Assembly (NCBI GenBank): GCA_020726505.1
Contig: JAHLEZ010000011.1
Coordinates: 1,612,001-1,676,000, forward strand
Origin: Leptodontidium sp. MPI-SDFR-AT-0119
Taxonomy: Eukaryota > Ascomycota > Leotiomycetes > Helotiales > Leptodontidiaceae
Direction: 5' to 3'
Length of the DNA: 64,000 nucleotides
Under the pieces are notes generated by a model. That model was not told the origin of the DNA and did not search any database. It worked only from the letters and a program-made list of their open reading frames with translations. This document shows positions 46,437 through 56,461 of this stretch, piece by piece. Made by a program: the position numbers and the translations under genes. Each line of letters opens with the position of its first letter. Positions within the stretch are counted from its first letter, which is position 1.

Positions 46437-47285
46437 ATGGCGGATATCGAAGCTCCCCCAATTACCCGCAAGATGCACGACATGACAAATCAAGTCATCC
46501 TCCTAACTGGAATCGGCTGCGTCGGATCTGGTTGGGGAAACGGCGTAGCAATCGCAACTCTCTTCGCTCGTCAAGGAGGAATCATCTTCGGCTGTGACAT
46601 AAACCTCTCTGCTGCTGAAACGACCAAATCTCAAATCCTCGCCGAGAACCCCAACACAGATATCACCGTCATTGAAGCGGACTGTACATATTCCGCTTCT
46701 ATGAAAGAATTCGTGGAAGCTTGTGTGAAGAAACATGGACGGATAGACATCCTGATCAATAACGTCGGGAGAAGCGAACCTGGTGATCCAGCTTCTTTGA
46801 CGGAGGAAGTTTGGGACGCTCAGATGGATGTGAATCTCAAATCAGTGTATTTGACCACGCATCTCGTCTTACCCATCATGACTGCTCAGCCTTCTGGTGG
46901 AAATATCGTCAACATCAGCTCTGTTTCCGGACTCCGTTATATCGGCAAGCCTCAAGTAGCTTATTCCACCACCAAAGCTGCGATTCTCTCATTCACCCGC
47001 ACTACGGCTGTGATATACGCAGACAAAGGCGTGAGACTAAACACCGTTGTTCCCGGTCTCATCAATACGCCACTGGTGAAGATACTTGCAGACAAATATG
47101 CGGGAGGTGACTATGAAGGGTATTGCAAAGTCCGGGATGCACAGGTACCGACAGGAAAGATGGGCAGTGCATGGGATGTGGCGAATGCGGTTTTGTTTTT
47201 GGCTAGCAAGGAGGCGAGCTATATCACTGGAACAGAGATCGTTGTCGATGGTGGGCTAACGCAAAGTACTGGTAGAGCTTTATGA
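46437..47285 (+). CDS. Short-chain dehydrogenase/reductase (SDR)
   Basis: An NAD(P)-dependent oxidoreductase of 282 residues in one exon. The Rossmann start is 'LLTGIGCVGSGWGNGVA', an extended variant of TGxxxGxG. Next are 'D' after beta-2 ('FGCDIN', favouring NAD), 'ADCTY', 'NNVGRSEPG' for NNAG, the catalytic Ser in 'NISSVSGLR', and 'YSTTK' (Tyr and Lys of the active site). Then 'VPGLINTPL' and the C-terminal 'ITGTEIVVDGGL' occur as in classical SDRs. There is no signal peptide, so it is likely cytosolic. The substrate cannot be told from sequence. The start ATG (46437) gives a normal leader of 15-20 residues before the fold. Confidence 0.93.
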   Translation: MADIEAPPITRKMHDMTNQVILLTGIGCVGSGWGNGVAIATLFARQGGIIFGCDINLSAAETTKSQILAENPNTDITVIEADCTYSASMKEFVEACVKKHGRIDILINNVGRSEPGDPASLTEEVWDAQMDVNLKSVYLTTHLVLPIMTAQPSGGNIVNISSVSGLRYIGKPQVAYSTTKAAILSFTRTTAVIYADKGVRLNTVVPGLINTPLVKILADKYAGGDYEGYCKVRDAQVPTGKMGSAWDVANAVLFLASKEASYITGTEIVVDGGLTQSTGRAL

Positions 47286-47341
47286 TATTGTACTGTACAG
47301 AGAAATTAAAAAGCCAATTGGACTCTCCTGTGTCGTCCCAA

Positions 47342-47746
47342 TCAGATTGCATACCAAATTCTCCTTTCCTCCGTCTCTTCCCGATTCCCTTCTGCCTCCA
47401 CATCTCTCTCACCCCCCTCCCTTCGCTCCCCCTCATATTCTTTCTTTAGCCAATTGACCATGAGCACAAAATAAATCACGCTCATCCCCAAATTCCATAT
47501 CATCATCTTGTTCCACTCCTCGGTCGACGTCTCTGGACCTGGATGGAACCACATAGGCAGGCTATCGAAGGTCATCTTGGGTCCACTGTATATGTAATAT
47601 GGTGTAAAGAGGATGTCGATAAGTGAGACGCAGACGGGTATCCACAGCCCGAATCGTAGGCATTTCTTGTGGATGCGGTGGGGTTTTGAAGGGGCATTTT
47701 GGCGCCGGCTGATCGCTCGGCTTGTGGAGGACTGTGACGTTGCCAT
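47342..47746 (-). CDS. Small two-helix membrane protein (paralogue 1)
   Basis: 134 residues from ATG 47746. A basic N-terminus ('SRAISRRQNAPSKPHRIHKK') is followed by a helix 'GLWIPVCVSLIDILFTP', a loop with 'PYYIYSGP' and 'PETSTEEWN', a second helix 'GMSVIYFVLMVNWL', and a charged Glu/Arg-rich tail ending at 47342. The pattern P-Y-x4-G-P ... W ... W-N ... hydrophobic helix is repeated in the next gene (48534-48824), so they are relatives in tandem. No known family is recognised. It converges on the SDR gene with 56 bp between them. Confidence 0.55.
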   Translation of the reverse strand: MATSQSSTSRAISRRQNAPSKPHRIHKKCLRFGLWIPVCVSLIDILFTPYYIYSGPKMTFDSLPMWFHPGPETSTEEWNKMMIWNLGMSVIYFVLMVNWLKKEYEGERREGGERDVEAEGNREETEERRIWYAI

Positions 47747-48533
47747 TTTACTAGATTGTTTGTGGTCGGCTGGTTGGTGCTTGTTGTTGTTTTTTAGAAT
47801 TAAAAGATGGAGAGAGTGAAGGGTGGGGTGGAAAATAAATAGTTGCAAGCTTGGAATTTGGACTGAAATACACTTAGTCTCTTTTCCCCCCGACGTTGCG
47901 TAAGCAACAGTCTGATGTGCGTCAGTTCTAGGTTCCGAGCTAGAGCCACCTGCCCACAGATAAACTAGCACTTAGACAAATACACTGCCGGCTTCACACA
48001 ATACATTCGTTCGGGGAGACATTAGGGTCAGCCGAGATGATAGACTAGATGCTACCTATCTACATGCATTGCACTACAGCGCAGAGTTCTCTGTCAAATT
48101 AATATACTCGCTTTCTTCCACAACCTCCATCCTCTCCGTCTGCCCCATCTTAGAACCCGCCCCCCTTAGTTCGAGACATTTCTTGCTCCCATCTCCGAAC
48201 GACACTAACCCCCCACGTATCTCCTCAGACTCCCTCAGTAACCTTTCCCTACCCCGATGAATCCAACTCGAAGTCTTCAACACGAACATAGGTTACTGAT
48301 GGCTAGTAACATGAAAAACACGAAGCGTTTCATATAATCATCCACAGCATGAAACCAATGAAAATCTCCACGGTAAGAAACCTCATTTCTCTCACTCAAG
48401 AAGATCTCCCCCTTGTCCGCCAAATCCATGCGCATAGCACTCGACTCCTCCTTCGGCCCAAACCACCTGCCGACAATTCTTCCCACCCGACTTTGCTTCC
48501 ATTCGGTACCCCAGGCATCAATGAACGTCCCTC

Positions 48534-48824
48534 TCAAGCCGAGTAAGTAACAAAGGAAGCCAAAACAAAAGCGACAGTAACTTCGTACAAGCAGATGTTT
48601 CTCCACATTTGCGGGCTTGAATCAGAGTAATCCATGCCGTGCCAGTATAGGAGGTACGTTCCAAATAACATCACCCTCTCAGATGGCCCGGTAAGGAAGA
48701 CGTAAGGCATGGCAAGAAATTCATAAACGCACACTGCGGTGGTGAAGAGGCAGAGAAACCAAACTGTTTTCCAAAGGATGCTGCCATGCTGGTTGGTTTT
48801 GGTAGAAAAGAATGAGATGGCCAT
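48534..48824 (-). CDS. Small two-helix membrane protein (paralogue 2)
   Basis: 96 residues from ATG 48824. Helix one is 'VWFLCLFTTAVCVYEFLA', then 'MPYVFLTGPSE', 'YWHGMDYSDSSPQMWRN', and helix two 'EVTVAFVLASFV'. The order and spacing of P-Y...G-P, the aromatic/acidic loop and W-x-N resemble the neighbour at 47342-47746, but the charged C-terminal tail is missing. An extra exon using the frame downstream (to 48277) cannot be excluded, though I found no convincing splice pair. No known function. Confidence 0.5.
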   Translation of the reverse strand: MAISFFSTKTNQHGSILWKTVWFLCLFTTAVCVYEFLAMPYVFLTGPSERVMLFGTYLLYWHGMDYSDSSPQMWRNICLYEVTVAFVLASFVTYSA

Positions 48825-50946
48825 TGTGTGAACGGTTTTGCGGTTGCGATTGCGATTGCGAAAGGTTGGTGAGGAGCAGTGATGATAATCTCGAGATCTA
48901 TGTTTGTGATGTTCGAAAGATTGATTTGGTTGTGCGAAGAAATGTTAATTATGTAGTAAAATGAGCCGCGGGTCATGACTTTTGAGACGTCACTGGAGCT
49001 AGCCATCGGTCGGGCCCAAGAAAAGGAAATTCCCCATCACGTATCTACCTTCATGCCTCCCGTACTCTCTGACAATTGTAAGCGATCCATGAAAGGCTTG
49101 CAAGAGGCTTTTTAGAAGATTTTTTTAACTCGTTAGCCAAGATTAATATTGGAGTATCATTCAAGACCAGCTCTTGCCCTTCACTCGCTTAGCTCCTAGA
49201 CATGTTACATTATTCACTTGAGGTATCTAGCTCTCCCATGCTACTATATTCTAGTCTCCTCAAAGCTAAACGTGTTGGTTTAAGTCGAAAAAATGGGAAG
49301 AATAATGTGGTGTTCTATGCTTATCTTGAAGTGTTCCATAGGGTCCACTCTCCGTTCGATTTTAGCGGCCGCATCCACATTTCAATTCGACTCCTATTCG
49401 TATTTTCCACAGTATCATTCGCATTAAGAACTGAAAATTTTAATATCCAAGCACTCATACCCTAATATCTTTGATGCAAACGATTCCAGTACCCTTTTCA
49501 GTGACCCCTTCCTCCTCTTTTTCTCCTCCAAAAGCTTCCTTCTCCAAATTCCCAACTTGTACATCCCTTTCATTCATATCCCGGTCCAGTGGGCGACCCT
49601 GGCCCACTTAAATAAGCCAAAGATTACCATACACACCGCCTAATACGGGTCTGCTTCCAATTCCGAGGACCGCACATCGCTTCAAAGGCAGCACCCGAAC
49701 CCCGTCGCCACAAGAGCATGGCAACAATAATCCATTTTCCACGCTAGACACATGTTTCATGCCACTCTCAAGTAGTGACTTCATCATATATAACTCTTTG
49801 CAAGCCTGTACTGGTCCCTAAGCCATGAGAGTTTGGCGGGACAACGTGAAGTGAGACTTTGTAAAAGTACCCTAAGTAAGGATGAGGTAAACAATGAGGT
49901 ACTTTATTGAAATGAGCCGCCAGGTTTCATCCTGCAGGCGAGAATTAATGGTTGAAGACATTTGGGGTCGTTTGTAAAGTTTGATGGGGAATAGAGCAAG
50001 TGAACTTTCAGGGTTTGAAATATTGAACGGATATGAGGATAGTATAGTGACAGACTTCGGAAGTTCCTATGGTCAAGCGAAACAGCGCTACAGATTGCTG
50101 GCATCGTTTAACAGACAGCTCCCGGGACGTAGCTGGGGGTATCCCACTGCTCTAGAGCGTTCAGTATAAATTCGACATTCAAATGATAACAGTTAATAGA
50201 TTAGTAGCACAAGTAAAAGTTCTAATGCGCAAACCTAACATAGTCTTGTATATTATCGTCGGTCAACTGCCTATAATTTCTTCTAGCGACTGGTGAACAA
50301 TAATATAATCTAAATAGCGGAACATTACGGCACTTTCATCCCTCAAAGACTCGACAAACAAGCTAGTGCTCTTGGCTTGATTCGGAGATGAAACGATTTT
50401 ACGTTCCAAATGTCTTTTTAAGAAGCTAATGACATTCACAGGAGTAATGGCTGTGTTCAGATTCGAAAGGAATCGACTAACATGAACAGAAATTCGAAGA
50501 ATGAGAGAAACATTATGCTTAATAGTTCATAAAGGCAACAGCAAATAATAATTAACTGTAAACTTGATATTCTGATCACGCTTGGGAGTGAGACCAAACA
50601 AAAAAATACCTCGCTTAGGATGCTGAATACGGCATCGCTCTTCATTTGCGTTTTACAGTACCTAGAGCAGGACCAAGACATCCTTACCTACAATGATCCG
50701 CCTTCCGCAACCTTCTCCGCCTTCCTGAACACCTCCGTAAAACTAGCTTAGTAAATTTGAGTCCCTGGTCAGAATCCGACTGTCGCTTGCTACACAACAT
50801 CTTGCAGCTCAAATCATTTTAACCTTAAGCAGCTCACCAGAGTCATCTCTCTCACCGCCATTTGACAATTTCTAGTCAAGAATCCCAAAGCCGACACGAT
50901 GCCTGTTGTAACTCAACAACATATCTCCAGACACGGCATGGTCTAG
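48825..50946. other. Intergenic, no gene seen
   Basis: About 2.1 kb of mostly AT-rich sequence. Short frames only, none with a recognisable domain. Confidence 0.5.
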
Positions 50947-51315
50947 CACTGTACAGTTGAAGGCGAAGAGTACTATTGCAGGCTCACTTCACCATACATT
51001 CCCTACACGCTCTGCATTAGCGAGACCCACCTTCTCCTCGTTCTCCGAAAAGTCAATCAAATTCACCCAAACTTCCCCAAGACCCCAGTTCCGGCGGGCA
51101 ACATCCGACTTCAGCTCTCGGACGTCTATACCGACTTATTCAAACAGCGATACGAGGGGGAGCCTAGGTTCTCTGTCAAGGAAGTTGGCTTCGGATTGGA
51201 GGATGACGAGGTGGTTGTTGCTGGGACAGAGATTCACCTTCGTGAGAACAGCGATGAGAGTCTTGTGACAAAAAGCCGAATTGATGGAATAATTCTTGCT
51301 TTGCAATCAAGCTAA
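50947..51315 (+). CDS. Unknown protein, C-terminal 122 codons
   Basis: An open frame with no internal ATG near its start runs from 50947, just after a CTAG acceptor-like site, to TAA at 51313. It looks truly coding: 'EGEEYYCRLTSPYIPYTLC', 'LRKVNQIHPNFPKTPVPAG', 'LQLSDVYTDLFKQRYEGE' and 'RFSVKEVGFGLEDDEVVVAG' have balanced, folded-protein composition. A possible first exon is ATG-CCT-GTT at 50899, joined through GTAACT (50908)..GTCTAG (50946), but that intron would be only 39 nt. The frames reported from ATG codons in this stretch are out of phase with it. I do not recognise the family. It could be a complete small gene with a short first exon or the 3' remnant of a longer one. Confidence 0.45.
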   Translation, partial: HCTVEGEEYYCRLTSPYIPYTLCISETHLLLVLRKVNQIHPNFPKTPVPAGNIRLQLSDVYTDLFKQRYEGEPRFSVKEVGFGLEDDEVVVAGTEIHLRENSDESLVTKSRIDGIILALQSS

Positions 51316-51690
51316 GAGGGGGTTAGCTGTTAAAGGAAGACGGCGATCCGTCTCGTCCTTACTGGCTGTGATGACCCATGTCATCCAATTCTCGCTTAGC
51401 TGTAAACAAAAGTCATGTTTCCCCTCAAGTTGCAGAATTAGCTTTGTCATCCTAGTATCATCGATTTGTTTCCCCATCCTCCAGAAACATGCAATAAATT
51501 TTTTTGAAGAAGCCTTAACATAAAAACATGGGTATAATAGGTCAGTACTAGAAAAAGACTATATATCTAGTTCTAAAGGACTGAAGAAATCCAGGAAATG
51601 CCGCCTTCTCGTTTCCCAAATGCCCCGACGTTGCGTTTAACAGCGACCGACCCCCAATATTAGCTGGCCGATTCACAACAGTCCATATAT
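51316..51690. other. Spacer between the unknown gene end and the HET gene
   Basis: 375 bp between converging stop codons; no gene seen. Confidence 0.5.
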
Positions 51691-54454
51691 TCAATGCAGT
51701 ATATACTTGACCAGCTCTTTCTTTCCAACCCTCAGTTCATCAACAGCCCTGCCATGCATATATCCATGAATGTATACGTCGCCCACAAAGCGATGCTCTC
51801 CACGGGTACCTTCTTGCCTCAAGAGTACAGGTGTAGAGCAGCCCAAAGGCACGACAACAATATCGCCTGGCAACATGAACCCTGAACCCATTCCAAACCT
51901 ACCATCGCTAGTACGACAGAAACAACGACCCATCATCTGATCACCAAAATGCTTTTGCAGGAAGTGCCGCCTGTTGTCGATTTCCACACTCAGCTTGGCG
52001 TCAGCATAGCTAGCTAGGCTTCGGTCGAGAGCCATGTGGGGAAGCCGCTCACGGAGGAGTGATGCGAAGACATGATAGCACGCGGCCATCCATTGATTCT
52101 CCTTATCCCATGATTGAGGCACCTGGCCAAAACTCAGCGTCCGGCAAAAGTCGTCTTGAACCATGAGACTGAATTCCTCTGGTTCTTTGTCCAGATTGCC
52201 CAGTAAAAGCGCTCTCCAATGCAAAAATGCCATGAGATAGTCGCCGAGGGTACAGAGAGTGCCTACAGCCATGCCGTGTAAGCTGATTGTGTCGAGATAG
52301 ATTGCGTGCATTTCAAGCTTGTTCAGACGCTCGTCTAGAAATCCGCACTTCGCCTTTCTGTCTCCTGATGCCGCAAAGTTGTATTTGTGACCCATGGCTG
52401 CTGTTTGAGGGATATGTGACCAGTCTGGGACGTAGGAAGGCAGATTGGCCGACCCAGTATGCAATGGGAAATGAATGGCATCGCAAATGACATCAACTCT
52501 CTCTGTTGTCTTCAAGAGGTAGTCGACCACCTCTGTGTAGACGTCTTTGACCGAGAGACTGTAGTCAGCACGAAATTCTGTCCGAGTGTCTTCTGGAAGA
52601 ACACCGAGTATCCCAAACAGTTTGTCTTTTGGATCGGACGCAAGCTTCCTTCTACAGGCACGGAGTACTTCGAGAAGCAATCCTTGTTCCAGTTCCATAT
52701 ATGATTTGAGATTCGGGAGACTGCCTGGGCCTTGGTATACTAAGACTTGCGAGTAACTAAACTGAGTCGGTGCAACCGTGGCAGGCCGCCCATTTCTCTG
52801 ACCTCCTGGGAAATAAAGATCCAAGTCTGTCCTGTGCCGACTGAATGTTTGGGAAGCCTTTTGGAAGACACTCCATGGAAGTTTTGTCGATCCGCAGTAC
52901 ACGTTAATGGATCTTGCATTGAAGATTTCTTGGACCACCCAGAGACGTTTCCAGTAGTCTCTTTCAAAGAGCGAAACTACCCCTGCCAAATCACGCTTGC
53001 CAACTCGAGATGAGAGTAAGCGAGAGACTTTCTCAGGAGATGAGGATTGATCGGCTACCGAACGTAGTAATTCAGCCGCTATATTGCTGTCATCCTCTTC
53101 AGGGCCAAGCCAAACAGCCACAGAGTCCGCTGTCGAGTAAATGTTTGTCATCAACTGAACTTGTTGCGTTTTTTCATCCTTATTTGATTGATCGATGCAA
53201 AGCGCATCCACCCATACCAGCACCGATTCAACCTTTTGCCGGATGGCATCCAAAGCACCGTATAGGCTGACGCTAATTGGTACAAGAGAACCTTCGAGTT
53301 CTATCTTCCGAGTGTGTCCAGCGTCTCCCCAAGCATAAGATATAGCGACGTAGTCCGGGGGGTGTTCCAGTGAGGCATGAATGATCTCGCACTTGATCAT
53401 CGTCTTCCTTTCCGGAAACACTCTCACTAATCTGAACTCAAACTCATTTAGCTCTCTGTACTGATACCCCTGATCACGAAGGATTCCAAGGGGAGACAGA
53501 AGCGACGGCCTGAACGAATCCGAGAGGCCTACTGATTTTGGTCTTTTACCAGACAACGGCGGTGATCTAAATGCAACATTTATCAGTTTCTGTTGTGGAG
53601 CCTAACGCGAACTAATTTACGGTTGAAACAACATGCAGAACATGGTGATCATTACCAGCAACTAAAAGGGGATATGATAGTGACATAGACAGAAGGACAT
53701 ACCTCAATAAAGGTTCAGAGGTCGTTACTCTCCTGGTTGACGCCCTCTCGTTTAGAGATCGCTTGATTTCATCAGGCCGATTGACTCCAGGCGGCGATTG
53801 ATTGCTGGCTTCTGGAAGGACTGAGTAGCTCACATAGCCTCCTGGAAACGAAGGGGCTCTGTGGTGCTCAGGCTGCTGGTTCATCCGACCCGAACGAGAA
53901 TTGGCAAGTGATTCTTGCGGAGATAGCCCGCGGCGAGCTGCTGGTTGATTCAAGGAACCACTGTTCACTGGTACATGAGCATTACCCCGGCCGTTCATTC
54001 GCAGTCTACTCATTTGAGGAGGGGGTGATGGGACCCGCTGCATAAAAGACCCGCGGCCAGGTCGAGTAGGAGAAGGCACTCTTTGCTTGGAAGAAGGACG
54101 ACGAGTATGTCGTTCAGGTGTTCGAGAGCGAGAGCGGGATCGAGATCGACGGCGTCTCTCCTCTGGAAAGCGGGTGGGAGAAGGGACCCGTTGACGACTT
54201 GATACAGGTTGAAATGGCGCTGGCGGGGCCGGTTGGCCTTGTCGGAAAGTACTTGGAGATGGGACGCACCACGCCACGGACGGCGGAGGGACCATTCTAT
54301 ATCGAGGGACTGGAGGTGCACCAAAAGGCTTCTCGTCGTCTGAATGATACCCATCATGTACCTGGGGATGTCGTTGAGGGTAGTAATCGGGACGGGTCGG
54401 AAAACGGTTGGAGGTAGCCTGATAGCGAGGACTAGGAGGGCGTTTGCTATACAT
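51691..54454 (-). CDS. HET-domain protein with long disordered RS/Pro-rich N-terminus
   Basis: Exons 54454-53703 and 53566-51691 join through a 136-nt intron (GTATGT..TTTAG) with matching phase 2, giving 875 residues. The first about 245 residues are disordered, rich in Pro, Arg and Ser, with an RS run ('RRRSRSRSRSRTPERH') and three copies of 'QRVPSP(T/P)'. The HET domain follows: 'PPDYVAISYAWGD', 'VLVWVDALCIDQSNKDEK', 'IYSTADSVAVWLGPE', 'RDYWKRLWVVQEI'. The rest resembles other HET proteins, including 'DPKDKLFGILGVLP' and a C-terminal 'GFMLPGDIVVVPLGCSTPVLLR'. HET domains are known to trigger cell death in heterokaryon incompatibility. The RS-like part could bring phosphorylation-controlled or RNA-related partners, which is inference. 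The fused N-terminus is unusual. Confidence 0.85.
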
Positions 54455-55016
54455 CCTGGCTACGTCTTAACAGAGGAGCTAGCCGTAGGTTGTCTGTGTA
54501 TAACCAACAGGTTGGGCCTGGATATCTGTTTCAAGTTATACCTGGACTACTTAGCAATGCGAGATGCGCATATCTGAGGATTAAATTGTCGTCGAGTAGG
54601 TATTCAGAGAACTTTCCAGACCAGGCTGTGCTGCGACTGAGGTGGTGGTGTACGAAACACTCGCGAAAGGTCATCGACCAATTGTGTTATGCATCAACTC
54701 GGTGAGTTAGCCTGCATGGGGGCCAAATGCACACGGGATGGAATGGTCCAATGGTGACCACAGACTCGCCCGGCTTGTGGCTGATATCCATATATCATCG
54801 AGAAATGAGACGCCGAATTCTGCCTGAAGCTTCAATGAACAGACGAAAAACTCAAATGGAAGGAAAGCGCAGCATGGGTTATGATATGCACATGGTTGAG
54901 AGCACTCGCCCAGGGGATTTTGAGAGGAGCTGCTCTAGCCATTAACAGAGAAAATACACATTTATCTATACGATACAGACAACTTAATGTACAAATAACT
55001 TCGTGATCCTACATCT
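54455..55016. other. HET gene upstream region
   Basis: 562 bp upstream of the HET start and downstream of the uL22m stop. No gene seen. Confidence 0.5.
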
Positions 55017-56095
55017 TTACCACGAATAGTATTGTCGCTGGGCGGTGATGGGCCGGTTTGGCAATTGTACCCAGACTTTCCGGTTCTGTTCTTTCTTCTC
55101 GCGCTCTTCATGAAGACGAATGCGTGTCTTCTCTTCCTTCAAAATTACCGATAAAGCTACGCCTGTTAGCAATTTTCAGGGTTGGGGTCTAGATTATTAC
55201 ATACAAGTCGTTCGGTTCTTCATCAGATAAATTTGTCCTCTCGCCCGGTGGTCTGGAGTCTTCCCATAGAGACCTTTTCCACACCATGCTTGATCCACGT
55301 ATAAAGTCGTGGGATCCACTACCTGGACTCGCTTCCCATCCTTTGTCTGAATTTGTCTTGGTTGAAAGGTCGGATTCGCACCCAACCCTAATCCCATTCC
55401 CCTGCGGACAATAGCTTCGTTCCTGGCTTGCTCCAGGTGCTCTTTGACATCCTTGGCAACTTTCTTTTTGGAGAATCGCATCTGGACGATTGCTTCCTCG
55501 ACAGTCTTGCCAGCGATCTGCTTAGCCAGGGGTACGAGTTTCTTGACAGATGCCTTGAAGTCATGACTCTTGGACAGTAAGACCCTCTCCTCGCGCTTCA
55601 ACTGTTGCGTCTTTGTCAACCGCCCCCTTTTGTGGATGTCCCGAATCACCATCTTGCGTTCCCATCGTAGTCGGGATTGTGGATCTGGATCTAATGCAGC
55701 AGCCATCATGAGTGGATTCCTAGGTGGAAGCTTCTGCACCTTCTGTTCCGTGGCATCATCGGGCTTCGTTCCAGCAAGTTCCTCGTCCTCGAAGATAGAT
55801 GAGGATGACAAACCACCTCGTGCTGGGCGATCAGCTGGTGCAACTGGTTTCTTCCTCAGAAACTCCTCGGTCAATGGGTTGGTGGGCTTGGCTCTCGATG
55901 CGACATCGTCGCCCTTGTTCCATGGTCGTAGAGAAAAGGCCGTTCGACGTTGAATGATGGGCGTGAGGAAGGCGAGTGGTGCTTGCGGGGATGTGAGGGC
56001 TGCGGCTATTCATCAATGAGCTCGAACAGAACTTTTTGATGGATTGAATACATACCTGACCTCACCACTCGCCGCGATGGCAGGTGTAGACTCAT
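55017..56095 (-). CDS. MRPL22: Mitochondrial large-subunit ribosomal protein uL22m
   Basis: Three exons (56095-56056, 55999-55205, 55162-55017) with introns of 56 nt (GTATGT..CCGCAG) and only 42 nt (GTATGT..TAACAG) encode 326 residues. The first short exon and start of exon 2 give a basic, Ser/Arg-rich presequence ('MSLHLPSRRVVRSALTSPQ') fit for mitochondrial import. The uL22 fold covers roughly residues 140-290: 'ARQIAGKTVEEAI'-type block here as 'LAKQIAGKTVEEAIVQMRFSKKKVAK', then 'RNEAIVRRGMGLG', 'LYVDQAWCGKGLYGK' and 'RARGQIYLMKNRTT'. The last exon adds 'LKEEKTRIRLHEEREKKEQNRKVWVQL' and ends 'RQYYSW'. Part of the mitoribosome large subunit at the exit tunnel. Divergent from PRP24 with a 366-bp shared upstream region. 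Confidence 0.92.
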
Positions 56096-56461
56096 GTTGG
56101 CCGTTGATGATATGCTTCCACTCCTGCTTGTCGAGCCTCAATAATAAACGCGAAAACGGAAGAACTGTTTATCCGGTTCACAGTCACGTGAAAGGCTGCG
56201 ATCTGGACCGACGCCGACGCCTGTCAAGTTCAGTAGCGTCAACAGCCCTGCGGACAAAGAGAGGCAGCCAACACACCTACCATCGCAGCCTCGACCGCAA
56301 CCGCTCATCATCACGCAGTCATTCGTCGCCCTGCCTTCATTTCAAGTACAGTTTTGAAATGATAAGTCCATACCCTAACGATTCCCCCGGACAGTGATCC
56401 TTCGACGCGATACTGTGGAACCTGTCGAACCTGTCAACACCAAAACCTCCAGTACGGCGAG
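56096..56461. promoter_or_regulatory. Shared divergent promoter of uL22m and PRP24
   Basis: 366 bp between the start codons of two essential-type genes on opposite strands. No TATA box is obvious. Regulatory elements are not identifiable by eye. Confidence 0.5.

Noticed and set aside
48277..48606. Second exon for the small membrane protein
   Set aside because: No splice pair gives a phase-consistent, sensible continuation.
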